From Phocoena phocoena (Eukaryota > Chordata > Mammalia > Artiodactyla > Phocoenidae): DNA of 64,000 nt. The translations under genes and the position numbers were made by a program. Under the pieces are notes generated by a model. That model searched no databases. It was not told the origin of the DNA and saw only the letters and a program-made list of their open reading frames with translations. The stretch lies in assembly GCF_963924675.1 (NCBI RefSeq), contig NC_089222.1, positions 114,591,316-114,655,315 on the forward strand, in the 5' to 3' direction. Shown one piece after another: positions 1 to 12,239 of the stretch. Position 1 is the first letter of the stretch. Each line of letters opens with the position of its first letter.

Positions 1-1779
1 GCCTTCTTGTCAGGGCAAAGGCTTAGGGGGCTGCATGAAAACCTCGATCTAAATGGGTCCACTGAGTGTGTGTGAGCGACTGAGGTCCTTTCCTTCTATA
101 CTGTGAGAGATACTGATACATGTCTATTGTGTTTTACAACCAAGATAGGACAGAATTTGTGTGTGTGTGTGTGTGCGTCTGAGAGTAGGGGTGAGGACTA
201 GACATCAGTGGGATTATATTCAGAATATCTGAGAAAGATAAAGGCAAAAATGAGGCAAGGGTTAATTGTTCAGAACTTCTGTAAAATAGCATCTCATCAA
301 AATTTTACAGCTCCCTTACGGACATTGAAAGGTTTTGTTCACTAGCCTTAGGTTGCAAAATAAGTCAAAGTCAAAATTAGGTACACCCTCAGGAGTGTCA
401 GTTTTAGATCTAGTTTATTTGAAAAGAATCATTGGAATATTCAACCCCAAAGATCTCAGCTGTTAATATCTCTCCATTTAAAATTACCATAATAACCATG
501 ACAAAGGAGTATGTATTTAATAATATTCATATACACTCCAGATTGTTCCAACCAAATTAATGACCAATTCTGAGACTCAGGTAGTGGGCCCTGGAAGAGA
601 TTTTTGAGGCAGTGTGACAGACTTTAACTTTGACATAGTAGGGCCTCAGTCCAGCAGGACAGAACTGCCAGGGGGCAATAGCTCCCCACTTCCCAGTAGA
701 AGGGAGGAAATTTACATTCACATTGTGTGTATTTGTTTGTGGATAGAGAATTTAGGTTCTTAAGTCATCCACTAGCAGCCCCATGAAAGTTGTATAATGG
801 GAGATAAAAGTGAATTTGAGGAAACCAAGGGGAAGATAAACAATGCCTAGCCTCCCAAGAGTAGTTACTATGCCCAGTTTTCCAGACTCAAGACCAGCAC
901 TTTCACACCAGTATGTGTTTAGAAGTTTCCATTTCTATGGGTTTTCCGCTAACTTTTGCTACAGTTTGATCTCTCTTTTCTGAAGCATTTTTTGTGACTA
1001 AATGTTAAATAGCTGCGGTCCTGTTTCCACATTTGCTGACTCTGTTCAGCTCTCCAACAGGGCTGTCTGGCTTTGATTGGCAGTCACAGGGGACAGGCGA
1101 TGTTTCAGGTCAGTGCTGCTGGAGACTGTCAAGGCTGGCGTGGTGATGATTTATTATTTCTGATGACTAACTATAGGGAGGTTTGTGTTTCATGGGTGTT
1201 TTGATGGGTGGCTTTTGCAGAGCTATCACCTTACTGAAATACTTCAATACTTCAACCTTTGTCAGCACTTAAAGATATTACCTTTCTCGGTGGGTTAAAG
1301 AAGATAAGGAAGTGGAAAAATGTTTATATGGTCAATTTCATGATTTCCTAGAGAGAAATTAAGAAGGTTTAGGAGGGAGATGACTGATCTCAAGATTTGA
1401 AGGATTAAGACCAGGCCCAAGGAAAGGTTTATTAGGCATTAGAAGGTGTTTATTTGGAGGAAGTTGGTAGAAAGCATATATCTAAGAACGCAATGTAATG
1501 ATTTTATCTGGATTGTGTTAAAAACCTTAAAATACTGTATATGCCTGGCATTGAATGTTGTCTCAAAGGCTCATAAATCAAATTTATTTCCTTAAACATG
1601 GGATTGCTTTTATTAAAAAAAGACCTGTATTAGGCCTATTTTAAAGAACGTATTCACTGCTAACCAATGCAAATTATGTGTAAAATTTATATGAAAAAAT
1701 GGCTTGAATGAAGCATAACATTTATCTAATTTGATTAGCAGATTTTTCAAAATGGAAAATTGAACTAGTTTTTGCTGTA
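1..1779. other. Non-coding stretch, no recognised element
   Basis: I see no convincing repeat, exon or RNA gene here. The only local structure is a short GT dinucleotide run at 159-175. Reading frames are short and interrupted on both strands. The text looks like ordinary single-copy mammalian DNA. Confidence 0.6.
159..175. repeat. (GT)n microsatellite, short
   Basis: An uninterrupted GT run of about eight units inside otherwise ordinary sequence. It is a potential length polymorphism but too short to be highly mutable. Confidence 0.85.
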
Positions 1780-2290
1780 GCAACAAACAACTCCAAAAAT
1801 CATAGTGGCATATAACAACAAATATTTATTTGTCACAAATATTTATTGTGGTTTCATGAAAACCATAGGTTAGCTATGACACTGCTAGGCTTAGCTCGGT
1901 TCCGCTGGTCTAGGCAGACCTTGGCTGGACTTGGGTCCATGTGGCTCTTTTTCCAGAACTCAAGGTGAAGGAATAGCCATTATCTGGGTCATGCTTTTAT
2001 TGCAGCAGGGAGCAGAAGTTCAAGGAGGTAAAGCCAAATTACAGAAGTACATTTAAAGTTTCTGCTTGAAAATGGTGTAAGTTCTGTCCACTAATGTTCC
2101 ATTGACCAAAGTCACGTGATCAAACCCAAAGCCAGTGAGGTAGCCAAGCATTTTCCAACCATAATGAAGTATGGTCAAGTCAGGGATGAAGCAGATTATT
2201 ATGAACAAATAACACCATCTACCACAATGACCCAAAACTTTGAAGTGGCAAAAAATCAACTTTAGAAATAAAATAGCAGAAGGAAAAATT
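1772..2290. repeat. Old LTR-like interspersed repeat (ERVL/MaLR-type suspected)
   Basis: The opening 'gtagcaacaaacaactcc' followed by 'gtggcatataacaac' and a long A/T block around 'atttattt' resembles the start of mammalian class III LTR families. The later stretch near 2098-2125, 'ccattgaccaaagtcacgtg', resembles the 'attggcc...gtcacatg' block of the same kind of element. It is diverged, I cannot name the subfamily, and no paired LTR was found. A DNA-transposon or other old repeat origin remains possible. Confidence 0.4.
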
Positions 2291-2913
2291 GAGGGCAATA
2301 ATGTAAGTGGGATAGTTTTGAGAGAGGTGTTTTTGTTTTGTAAATTCTGAGAAGTACTTGTGCTCCCTAGACCGTGCTGAATCGACTAAGAAATGCTCAA
2401 TTTAGGGCTTGGCAACACCTGATATATGTATCTTTCTTTGCCCTACACCTACTGGAACTTGTAGTAAATTATAATTTGGAGAATAATAATGATCATCTAC
2501 CCATCACTTATTCAGAGCCAGACTTTGTGCTAAAATCCATGAACCTCATGAAGCCATTCATGGATTCTCTTTCTACGTGGAACTCAGGATGAGAAAAGCA
2601 TATTTGACAGAAGCTCACCTAACTCCTAAGCCCTGGAGTTAGCTTTCACTGGATAGCAGTTTAGTCTTTTCTTTTGATTAGATTGAAAATATCTTGCTAG
2701 TTGATATGTTTTTCAGTCTTAACTATACTAACTCTGCTGTGACCAGTATGTTGTACCAGTGCCAGATGATGGCTTATTTTCACTCTTAATTAACCTTTTA
2801 AATTAGGTGTATCCACCTGCAGGTTATAAGTGACTGAATCTACCTAGTTTACTAGGTAGTAAACAGAATTCTTGACGTAAAGTATTACTCAATAAATGCT
2901 TGCTGGACCATGT
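2291..2913. other. Non-coding stretch, nothing recognised
   Basis: No repeat family or gene signal was recognised. A 72-codon frame lies here but has no homology that I recognise and no splice context. Confidence 0.55.
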
Positions 2914-2982
2914 TGTATATTATAAATATATTATATATATATATATGATCATATATATATGATGATCATATATATATGATGG
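2914..2982. repeat. AT-rich microsatellite with ATGATCAT palindromes
   Basis: A run of TA/AT dinucleotides is interrupted by two 'gatgatcat'-type cores, giving overlapping self-complementary segments such as 'atatatgatcatatat'. This kind of tract can extrude cruciforms and is prone to length change. Confidence 0.85.
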
Positions 2983-3619
2983 TAAAGAGATTTTAGAGGC
3001 CAGGTATCAAATATCCAAAATCTACAGGTGAAAAACACTAGATTTAGAAGAATGGATGTGTCATCTCCATAGAAAGAGAGATCAAGGATGGATCTTGAGA
3101 AATTCTGATTAGAGAATTGGTGGGAACTTGGATTTACTAAAGTTGAGGTGCCCATGGGAATACCCTGGCTAATAAAATACTGAGTCAGATATGACTTTTC
3201 TTTTCCACAACTAAAATGTCAAGGCTTGTTAGAGAATCAACAGCAAATGAAAATGTTTTCTTTATACCTTTAGTCAAACTGGTCAAGGGCTTAGTGCCCA
3301 TACTGTCCTCTCTGCTGGCTGCCAAATAATTGGTTTAATAAATAAATTTGTAAATGAGGTTCCCTATTTTCAGGCCATGTGCAGTTTCCCATCCCCTTCC
3401 TCTTTCTCACTTACTAATCCTATTTTTTTTTTCTTTGCCTTAGTCTACAGCTGACTCCCTCACATGTGAGTAAATTATTTGCCTGCAAATTACCTAAACA
3501 GATTGCAGAATCGCTCCCTTAATGTCTTTGACCTGTTCTTGAATAATCTAAGGCTGGGTAGTTATGGTTACTGAGACTGTACATAAGGCTATGGGAAGGT
3601 AGTGATAGAAGAGGATGCA
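2983..3619. other. Non-coding stretch, nothing recognised
   Basis: No repeat or gene could be supported. The region is moderately AT-rich with scattered short T runs. Confidence 0.5.
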
Positions 3620-3745
3620 CAGAGAGGCCTGGCCGATTAGTGAAGACTTTTGTATGTTAGACTAGAAAATTTGGAATTCATTTGATAATCTGTATGGAAA
3701 AATTGAAGCATCTAAAAAAGCAGAATCATGATCAGAACTGTACTT
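3620..3745 (-). repeat. LINE L2 fragment (internal part)
   Basis: The order of blocks 'tttggaattcatttgataat' followed by 'aaaagcagaatcatgatcag' parallels the reverse complement of the 3' part of L2, where text of the type 'tttggattttattctaag' precedes 'gagtgacatgatctgatttac'. The copy is strongly diverged. L2 is a CR1-clade LINE that has been inactive since early mammalian evolution. Confidence 0.5.
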
Positions 3746-3754
3746 TATAATTGA

Positions 3755-4075
3755 TTAATTAATTCAGTATCTATTTGCTGAAAGACCATATACTGCCAGG
3801 ATGTGTACTATGATGGTCCAGGCATTTGTGACATCTGTTGTACAGAGGCTAAAAGCTGGTGTGGGGATAGACCAAGAATAAGCATACAACTAAATCACTA
3901 AATATTTGTTACAAACCATGTGGAGTCTTGTGAAGAAAAAAAAGAGCACTCTGAAGGAGGTATGAATGATAGATTGGAGGGAAATGAGATCAGGAAGGGG
4001 GCAACCCGCATCAGTCTGGGCGAAAAAATAAGGTGCTGAATTTTTAAAATGCTCTCACTGTTGAGGATGCTTTTT
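3755..4075 (-). repeat. LINE L2 3'-end fragment
   Basis: The sequence from 'cagtatctatttgctgaaag' through 'tactgccaggatgtgtacta' and 'aataagcatacaactaaatc' matches the reverse complement of the L2 3' end, whose consensus carries 'tgcctggcacatagtaggcg' and a tail of ATGAA-like units. The minus orientation agrees with the other L2 pieces at 3.6 kb and 4.9 kb, so they may derive from one or two old insertions. Confidence 0.6.
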
Positions 4076-4084
4076 ACCTAAAGA

Positions 4085-4480
4085 TACAGAAATTCCAAGC
4101 CAACAGCTTTTAAAATAAGGAGGTTTATCATCTCACACAAATAAATCCACAAGAAAAGAGCTTCCAGTGTTGTTAATTCAGCAGTCTATTTCAGATATGA
4201 TTGAGCACCCAGATTATTTCCATATTTCTTATTGGATCTCCTCAGTATGTAGGCATTTTTCCTGAGGTTTGTCCCCTCATGGATCAGATGGCTACAACAA
4301 CTCTAAGTATCATAGCATTGCACAGCATCCAGAGGACAGAAGAATGTCCCTTTCTTTTTCCTGTTTTTATGAGGGTGAAGTTTGCCAGAAGTCCTCTGGC
4401 CGACTCTTATATCTAACTATCCAAAATTCTGTCAGATATCCATTCCTACACAAATCACTGGTGAGGGTTAAGGAAATGGT
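4085..4480. repeat. Probable old interspersed repeat, family not named
   Basis: The segment interrupts the L2 material and has the texture of an old LTR or DNA element, with 'ggaggtttatcatctcacac' near its start. I cannot assign it to a family. Two overlapping 71-codon frames lie here and show no recognisable protein. Confidence 0.3.
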
Positions 4481-4487
4481 CTGATTG

Positions 4488-4640
4488 GTACCTGTGCTAT
4501 CTAATCAATTAGCCATTAGTTTCATGTGCCTATTTAAATTTAAAATAATTAAATACCATTAGGAATTCAGTGCATCATTGGCTCTAGGTACAATTCAGAT
4601 GCTTTCTGGTTAGTGGCTACTATATTGAACAGTATAGATT
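4488..4640 (+). mobile_element. hAT-type MER DNA element, diverged copy
   Basis: It begins 'gtgctatctaat', contains 'tcatgtgcctatttaaattt' and ends 'gttagtggctactatattga'. These are the same landmarks, in the same order, as the better preserved element that is split by the L1 at 28-31.5 kb. The middle is deleted, as is usual for non-autonomous hAT (Charlie group) elements. The family name is uncertain. Confidence 0.55.
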
Positions 4641-4879
4641 ATAATTCATTTCCATCACTGCAGAAAGTTCTATTGTATAGAGCTGGTTTAGATATATCAA
4701 GACTCACATCCCAGGGTCCAGGAGGGATCCAGTCTTCCTTGAAGCACATAACCTTCTACGTGAACAAAATCATGGTTCTCCTAAAAGGATCAGAGGGGTG
4801 AGGGAATGAGTGTTAGATGAAAACCCAGCAATGCTGTCCAGATATTTGTGGGGCAAGCAAGAATGTGCGAGATGACTTC

Positions 4880-5220
4880 AGAGGCTAGAAGCAGTAGGTT
4901 TTGTGAACTGATGGACAAGGCGAGAAAGAGGAAGAAGTCTACGATGGCAGTGAGGTTTCTGGCTTAGGTAACTTGACAGGTGCTGGTCCCACTCACTGAG
5001 AAAAGGATTGTAGAGAAGGAGTAGTTTTGGGGGGTGGGGAAATGATAATGGATTTCAGTCACATAGAGTACAAGGTATACCTGTCGGAATGGTGAAGATT
5101 TCTAGTAGGCAGTTGGCAGTCCAGGAAAACAGTCATTCAGCAGTATGAGAGTACCTGTGGCTCTACTGAAAACTGGAGCAGTGTACGATGAGGCACTGAA
5201 GATGGTCTGTCTTAAGACTG
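4880..5220 (-). repeat. LINE L2 fragment (ORF2 end / 3' UTR)
   Basis: Landmarks in order are 'gaggtttctggcttaggtaa', 'ttgacaggtgctggtcccac' and 'tctagtaggcagttggcagt', matching the reverse complement of the 3' part of the L2 reverse-transcriptase gene. It is too diverged to contain an open frame. Confidence 0.65.
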
Positions 5221-5979
5221 AGTGATCCTTCCTAATATTGATTTAAATATGGGAAAAAGACAGTGGAATAGTAACCGATTCTTTCTTTTGATCAGAACCA
5301 GTTTTAAGTAGTAAAGAGATAACAAATAGTGCATTCCAGTACAACACTTGTTCTCTACTGAGACCCGAAGTATTTGCCTTGGTTAAACAAAAGTATCACA
5401 AAAAGTATAGACTAATAAACATCTGACCATATACTTGCTCCCTTTGTGTACAACCAAATATTGTGTATTGAATATGATTCACAGTAATGTGTTTTCAAAC
5501 TAAAGGTATATGTCATCTTCACAGTTTGTCATTTGCTAGAATGGTTTCACTCAGAATATTAAAAATATTACTGACATTTAATTAAGGGAGTGGCTAGCCA
5601 ATAGTATCTGATTCACGTTCCTCCAGTTTGCCATTGAAATTGTCATAAAAGACAAGTATGGTTTAACATCATGAAACACTAGGAATATTGGCTCTTAGGT
5701 TATGGAAAGGGTGCAACAGTTTTCCCCTTCTGAAGGCAGAATGGAGAGGAAAAGGTAGAGGAAGGGCAGATTTGCATTGATCTCCAATATGCATCCTGCC
5801 ACACAGATGAACAGAGGAGGCCAACCAAGTAAGATCAAAGCACTGCTTCTTCCTTCCTACAGTTCCTCATGTCCCCCTCGACGCAGTGCATGACATATGC
5901 TTTCTGAGAAAACCAGACACATTCTGTTTTCTGCCATCCACTTGAAAATTCTTTGTAAATTATTTACTACTACGCAATA
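5221..5979. other. Non-coding stretch, nothing recognised
   Basis: No repeat family, exon or structured RNA was recognised. A few short homopolymer runs are present. Confidence 0.5.
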
Positions 5980-6155
5980 TTTACATAATACATGCATATA
6001 TATATTTTACATGCTATGTATATATGTGTGTGATATGAATTTGTGCATATGTATTATGATGTATATGCATACGTATGTATACAATGTGTGTATGCATATG
6101 TGTTACATAATATGTATGTTATGCATATGCATATATATACCCATAGGTATATACA
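5980..6155. repeat. AT/TG-rich low-complexity tract
   Basis: About 175 bp composed largely of 'atgtatatg', 'catatgtgt' and 'tatgcat' words without strict periodicity. A shadow frame of 88 codons arises only from this bias. Confidence 0.8.
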
Positions 6156-6162
6156 TAAATTA

Positions 6163-6252
6163 ATGATTTATTTATTATCTGTCTTCCCCATGAGCATATA
6201 AACTCCATGATAGGCAGGAACCTTGTTTATATTTACATTGCAAAAAAGATTA
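6163..6252 (+). repeat. LINE L2 3'-end fragment
   Basis: 'ttatctgtcttccccatgag' followed by 'aaactccatgataggcagga' and 'accttgtttatat' matches the L2 3' UTR block that in the consensus reads like 'ctccatgagggcagggacct'. Plus orientation, about 90 bp kept. Confidence 0.65.
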
Positions 6253-8050
6253 ACAATTATTGGCTAAATAGGTACAGAAAATCTTTAAAATTTATCTTCA
6301 ACTTGTTTTTTCCTTCTTAGTTTGTCTTGTAATGTGTATAAGAAAAAAACGTGTTATTTCTCGATTACTTCTGCAAATGCCTAATGTGACCTTCATGTAT
6401 CACTCACAATGGAGAGAACTATGATTCTAACAGGATGGTGCAATTGCAGTTTATGTGAAAAGTTGACAAAAACTAACACTAGCTCTGAGGAAAATCTATT
6501 GGTAGACTAAGTGCTATTTGAAAACTCAAGACTTTATAGTATAAAGGCACTTGAAATAGAGGCAAAAGGGATTTTATGGTTATTGCTGGGAGGCTTTGTG
6601 AAAAGGTACTCTCCTCTGGTTCTTAATATAAAGCACATTTTTGATAATCTTTCTAGAAGCTAATTTATTTTTATTTTATTTCTTTAGTCATGGAAGATAG
6701 CATGCCTCTAACAAAAATGTCTTTATGTAGCTCTTTTATCCAGGGAATGAGTAATAGATACAAAAATAATTAAATGGAAATTTAGATCTCTAAACCTAAT
6801 GCAAGAGATGAGCTAGTACGATTTTGGTTAAGGAAACAACACCAAATAAATGAGATATACTCATTATCCAGTCCTTTAATTCAAGTGGGAAATCACAGGA
6901 AAATAGGGTAGGAGGAAAATTGTGCGTTTACTTGTGAACACTAAGTGTTTATAGGAAGGTAAATAAACAATTGTGGATGGAATGGGGAGAAATACGGTGT
7001 AAGATAGGCTAATGCAGATTTTGTTGAGTTAAAAAAATAAAAAAGACTCTAAAGTTATCAAATTCTTAGTGTTATACACTCACACTCTTCTGAGAATTAG
7101 ATTGACAACTTAAAATATCAACTCTTTTGCTTTATTTCAGTTCAATGTGTGCTTAATATTCTTTTTGACTTTTTGCTTTCTATCTCTTCATTGTTTAGGC
7201 AGCATGGATAGAGGGAATGATAAAAATTTGAAAGCAAATATTATTTCAAATCAAGCAAACACTTCAACTTATTCATTTATTGACCAAACAGTTTTAGACA
7301 GGCATGTTTGTGTGTATGTAAGGCATAACTGAAGATGGGTGTCTTTTCTAAGTGTATATGTAAAGATTTTTATAGATTTAAGGGCTTTGTGTGGCTAATT
7401 GTACAGGAGGTACAGAACATTATAGAGATCTTCACAAACATTTTATGAGAATGGCATGTCAGAAAAGACACTAGGTGTAAAATTATTAAACCTATTTTTC
7501 TTAATTCATTCAGTTCAATACTATTTTTGGGTGGTTCACTACTTGCATATGAAGAGTATCTATATCTATATGAAAGTTATATGGTCTTCTACTTTGGGAT
7601 GAAATTTTAAAAGGATATTTGGAAAACAGAATGGTGCTATATTCTGGAATAATACAATGGAAACTTTAAGGATCAGAACAAATCAATTTCAAAAGTTAAT
7701 TAATAAAAGGTAAGGTTCAGTTATATGAATCAATCTGATAGAATTTGAAAAGTAAGATATCCAATTTTCATCAGATGCTAGGGGAAAAAAATAGGATCTA
7801 ATTGAATCTTCACTTGTTCACGTGTACTGTGGTGAGATTTGAGTATGAGTGTTCAATGGCCACCCGACTTGTAGCTGGGGATTGGCAGTGTGAGTGAATG
7901 ATAGAAAACTGTCCACATAGAAAGGTTAGTAGAAAAGCACTATTTCCTAGAAATAAAGGAAGAGTGGTGATGGTTCTACTTGTCCCCATCAAGTTGATAA
8001 CAGAAAATTAGAATGAACAACACTTTCAATAAAGGCAAAATCCTGGCAGC
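6253..8050. other. Non-coding stretch, nothing recognised
   Basis: About 1.8 kb of AT-rich sequence with no repeat or gene that I can support. A pyrimidine tract ending in 'cag' at 7126-7140 looks like a splice acceptor, but no reading frame of useful length with a donor follows. Confidence 0.5.
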
Positions 8051-8086
8051 CTTTTCGGAAGAGAGAATATTTTGTTTTCCGAAAAG
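8051..8086. other. Small inverted repeat (9-bp stem, 18-nt loop)
   Basis: 'cttttcgga' at 8051-8059 is the exact reverse complement of 'tccgaaaag' at 8078-8086. No terminator or RNA-gene context is recognisable, so it may be chance. Confidence 0.6.
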
Positions 8087-8739
8087 CTATAAATCTTAAA
8101 TGATTCTAGTCTTCTGGATTTTTTAGAGGTAAGATTCTATATGTTTCACATGGCTTTATATGTGACTGCTTTGGCCAATAGGTGTATATTTGTGAGTAAT
8201 GTGTGCTTTTTATAGCTGTTTTTTTGTGCATAGTGTATAGGTGTGAAATTTTCAAAATTTCCAAATTTCCTAGTAAAAGCCTCAGCTTCTCTCCCTGCCA
8301 AAACAGTCTTTGTTAGCCTCCACTCAGTCCTCTACTTTCACTGATCTATGAGCCAATACAAAGTCACAGCTATTGCTTTTTACAACATATGTCTGTGAAG
8401 GTCTCTCACTGCACATGTCAAGACAACGCTCTTGAGCATATGTGAGTTATTTATCATCAAACAGATTTCATAGTAACAGGTGCATCCATGGGACCTAAAC
8501 GTATAAAAAAGACTAATTTCCTTCCTCCTCCTAAAAGACAGTGACTAAAAGTGATAAGATAATGGCTGGAATCCTAGACAACTAAAAGCTTCCAGCAGAT
8601 GTAGCTCTTGAAGCTTTTACTAAACGCTGGAAGAGCATTATGCAGTCATTGCAGGCAAACGGGCAAGATGACTGAAAGATATTAATAAACTCATGCTCCT
8701 CTCTTAGAACAATGGAATGTTTAGACATGAAAGCACCCT
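8087..8739. other. Non-coding stretch, nothing recognised
   Basis: No recognisable repeat or coding signal. Confidence 0.5.
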
Positions 8740-8885
8740 TCGAGGTGCTCTCATCCAACCTCTTCATTTACTGAGGCCAAAACTAGGATGGATGTTTTGC
8801 CTAAACTCAGAAGTTGTTCCTACAGAAACCAGGTGTTGTGACAACTAGCCCAGGGTTCTCTGATCCTGACACAATTCCACCTTTC
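8740..8885 (-). repeat. MIR-like SINE remnant
   Basis: The block 'tcatccaacctcttcattta' 'ctgaggccaaaac' followed later by 'agcccagggttctctgatcc' parallels the reverse complement of a MIR-type SINE (core text such as 'ctcattttacagatgagg' and 'aacccaggtctc'). Divergence is high and the assignment is tentative. Confidence 0.4.
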
Positions 8886-10140
8886 TGTTAAAAACAGCAG
8901 ACATCTTGTTTTTTTAGTCTCTTAACTGGATAGTTTCTTGAATATAGCTTTCTCCACCCTCTATTCATATTTATTACTCTCCTTTTTCTTACTCCGAATT
9001 TGTGAAATGCTCTTTGTGCTTGTATGAAAAAATGTTAAGTACACTACAAGGAATGGTTTGAAAAGAGTATTATCAGGCAGAAATCCTATGCTGTGCGTGT
9101 CACACCTGCAGTGTAATAGTATTTTCTCCTGGCATATGATCACTTGACACAGAATTAAAAATCAGCAGCTCCAAGAGAAGGGCTATGCAGCTCCCACCAG
9201 GCCCTCGTCACTGGTGGCTGAGCTCGAGAACACTTACTTACAGTGAGTGCAAAAATCAGCTCTGAACCTGGCCACTCTGCCGTGTTGTGTCACTTACTCA
9301 GACTGTGCATGACAAATCCTCAAATGCGTTTGGTGACATTTAGAGAGCACTGTGGACTCTGCCAATATGCCAAGCAATCAGAGTGTGCATGACAAATTAT
9401 GAAACACATACTGTGAAAATTATGGCCCCTGTCACAGTGCCAATCTGCTGCTGAAAACCTACTGCTGCTAGAAGTAATGTTGGCACAAATTTGTTGCTAA
9501 ATTCAGTCATATTTCTAATTCAGTAATGGATTGATCTGAATGGTGAGTTGCTGTACCGGTTTAGGTTTCACACAGTTCTGTTGGGGCTAATGGCCTCACC
9601 CGCTACTGTAGGTAACCGGAGGAGCTGAATACTTTTCCACCACTCGTCTCTATTGATGGCTCTCATATACCTCTCTGTGTCACACCTGGTTTACCTACAG
9701 GCCCTCAATTCTTGGTCTCCTCAAAGATTTTTTGGTTGTGGGCAAGCCTAGGGTAAGAGCTATTTCCGCATGCACTAGAACATTGCGGGTATTTACATCT
9801 CAACTGCATCTTAACACGGGCAACACCATCCTCACCTGTAAGATGCTTGTCTGAAGAGCTAATTGCAGAAGGAGGTTGTGAACTGAATAGGGGCATTTCT
9901 AAGGAGCTGTCTTGGAGAAGTGAACAGTTAAGATCTGGACCAAGTTAGTGTTGACACTCAGCTAATGATTGCATAAGATCATTAACTAAAAGTTCTGAAA
10001 GAGCTACTTCACAAACCCACAAATACAAAATAACAACAAAATTCCAGCAATTCGACGAGAGAATAAGAATATAGGAGCTAGATATTCATAAACACATGTT
10101 CAAGGATACAGTCCCACAGCCTGATAGAAATCAGAGTCAA
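8886..10140. other. Non-coding stretch with one spaced direct repeat
   Basis: No transposon was recognised. At 9299-9317 and 9379-9397 the 19-mer 'cagactgtgcatgacaaat' recurs with a single mismatch exactly 80 bp apart. The rest is ordinary single-copy-looking DNA. Confidence 0.5.
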
Positions 10141-10155
10141 ATAATTTCTGTCTTT

Positions 10156-10279
10156 ATTTTTTAATTTTTTGGCCATGCTGCGTGTCTTTCGGGATCTTAG
10201 TCCCCCGACCAGGGATTGAACCCAGGCCCCCTGCAGTGGAAGCATGGAGTCCTAACCACTGGACCACCAGGGAATTCCC
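10156..10279 (-). mobile_element. SINE, CHR-1-type (cetartiodactyl tRNA-derived)
   Basis: In minus orientation it reads from a 'gggaattcc' head through 'ctggtggtccagtggttagg' to a tail ending 'cagcatggccaaaa' plus A-rich sequence. 'tggtccagtgg' is a good polymerase III A-box match, and the 'gggttcaatccctggtc' block is a B-box. The copy is flanked by a perfect 15-bp target-site duplication, 'ataatttctgtcttt', at 10141-10155 and 10280-10294. It is shorter than the CHR-2 copies elsewhere in the window. Confidence 0.93.
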
Positions 10280-10294
10280 ATAATTTCTGTCTTT

Positions 10295-12239
10295 AGAGTA
10301 TGCACTTTCTAGAGATCATCTCTGTTGATTTATATGAAAATAACGTGTGATAATGTGGATTATAACTAGTATGATATTAAGTTTATAAAGCTGAGAGCTG
10401 TAACTTTTTTTCCTGTACATTTTGTTTTAACTTTAATTGCAGCTTTACTTTTATTTCCTTATTTTTGATTGGATTAGTCCATATTATAAGGAACATGGAA
10501 TTTTGTACAGTGATATCATGATGGCTTCTTTTCTAGATATCATTTTTTTGCAGAGTTATCTTTAGTAAAGCAAACTCCAAACCGTGTTGAGCATTAGATG
10601 GATTAAAATAATAATCATGACATGTATTTTTATCACACCAAAAAAATAAAGTGAATAGCGATCTCCAAAGCAAGCCTATTTATATCAGGTTTGTTACAGT
10701 ATATATGTGTCCCTTGCCTGGTTTTTAATTTTCTTGGATCTAGATCATCAGCTGTTTTAGCTATTGCGTTAGCCTATGGAATCTATCATTTAGAATTGTA
10801 TGAATTCTGTGTGGATTGTTAAAAAATAATTATGATCAAAGCTCCATTTTTCTCCATTGAATTAACTTTTGTACGGAGTTTTTACATAGAAATCATGGAC
10901 CCCTCAAAAGCATATTAACATTTTAAGCTGATTTTAGTACCAAAAAATAAAGTGAAAACCCTGGTATAAAAGAGATTTGCAAAATTAATAACTCCTGGAT
11001 CTGGGGCTCTCACCATATGGATATGGCTCAAGAAAGAAAACAACAAAAAAGAGGGATGGAAGGAGAAGTCTTTCCAGGACCTTCCCTGCATGATGCATGC
11101 TGAGGCTCTGATTTTTAGCTTCTGTCAATACCAGACGTCTTAAAAAGGAAGCCAAGAGACGCCCTCTGACTCAGTGTTCCTTCCCTTAAATGAAAAGAGA
11201 AGTTGACAAGGCAACTACCAGCTAGGCTCTCCCAGACTTCAAGAAGTCTGTCTGAATTGTTAGTTAGCAACTCTTCTTTCAAACGATATAGATGAGGATT
11301 CCCCCAAATTGAAGAAAGCTGAAGCAAGGTTTTAGAAATAAGCACAAATCTTACATCTAGGAAGCGATGAAAATCAGTGAAATGGTTGTGTTTAGTGATC
11401 TGAACATTAATTTTCCTAAATATGAGAGGTTTTTTTTTTTTTTTTGGCCAAAAAGACAGTCCAGGAGGCTGACTGATGCCAAATGAAAAAATGGCAGCAC
11501 TCCCTCCATCTATGTCTCTGATTATAAAACAGCAGGAGAGATCATTAGAGTAGCATACACGTTCTGCTTTGGGGCATATGTCAGGTTCAATACTGAGAGC
11601 AGATTTAAGCTTTGCCAAGGATGCCAAGTAGTTCTTCCTGTGACTTCCCCAACAGTGAGGTGCTGGGCTTGTGCTGCTGGCAGTTTTGCAGAAAACTGTG
11701 GTGGTGAGTGACACAGATGGTGTGGAGAGTCTGACATTGCATATTATTTACCAATCAGAAAATGACTCAGTTATTTTATGCACACAATTATAAAGGACCA
11801 CCTGTACCAGTGTGTGCTGCCTGCTTGTGGGCAACAGCAGGAAAAGGGCATGTGTCCATGTAAAAGATAGACACTTTTACTCTTTGTTATATATTTTTGT
11901 AGTTTTGGTACCACCTTTATTCGTATGCGGTTTGTGAGAATTCAATAACATTTCTCCTCCCACTGGGGCTCTGCCTAATGTCATTAGTATAGATGGAATT
12001 CAGTGTGAGCCTATACTTCCTAAATCCCATTTTCCAGATACAGCTCCTGAAATATCAAAATGCTACATTGTGAACTTATTTCCTTGTCTAACCTCTAAAG
12101 CCTGGCGTTCTAAGGAAGTTCAAGTGTATTATTCAGACTTTTCTTGGGTGTATTTCAGATATTTAGGAAATACTTTGATTATTTAAAGACTTCATGATGA
12201 CATTAAATGGTATCATCTTGGCATTAAAAGGAAAGTGGC
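10295..12239. other. Non-coding stretch, nothing recognised
   Basis: About 1.9 kb with no confident repeat. A T16 run lies at 11430-11445. The 199-codon minus-strand frame at 11115-11714 begins with GTG, contains no ATG, reads through the homopolymer as lysines, and resembles no protein I know, so it is not called as a gene. Confidence 0.55.

Noticed and set aside
2914..2982. GATC-centred palindromes as possible operator sites
   Set aside because: They lie within a TA microsatellite, where such palindromes arise automatically.
7126..7340. Polypyrimidine tract and AG followed by an open frame, exon-like
   Set aside because: The frame is short and AT-biased, with no convincing donor site and no homology. 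T-rich tracts ending in CAG are common here.
11115..11714. Minus-strand open frame of 199 codons, the longest outside L1
   Set aside because: It starts at GTG, contains no ATG, reads a T16 homopolymer as lysines, has no family resemblance and no splice signals. A chance frame is the simplest reading.
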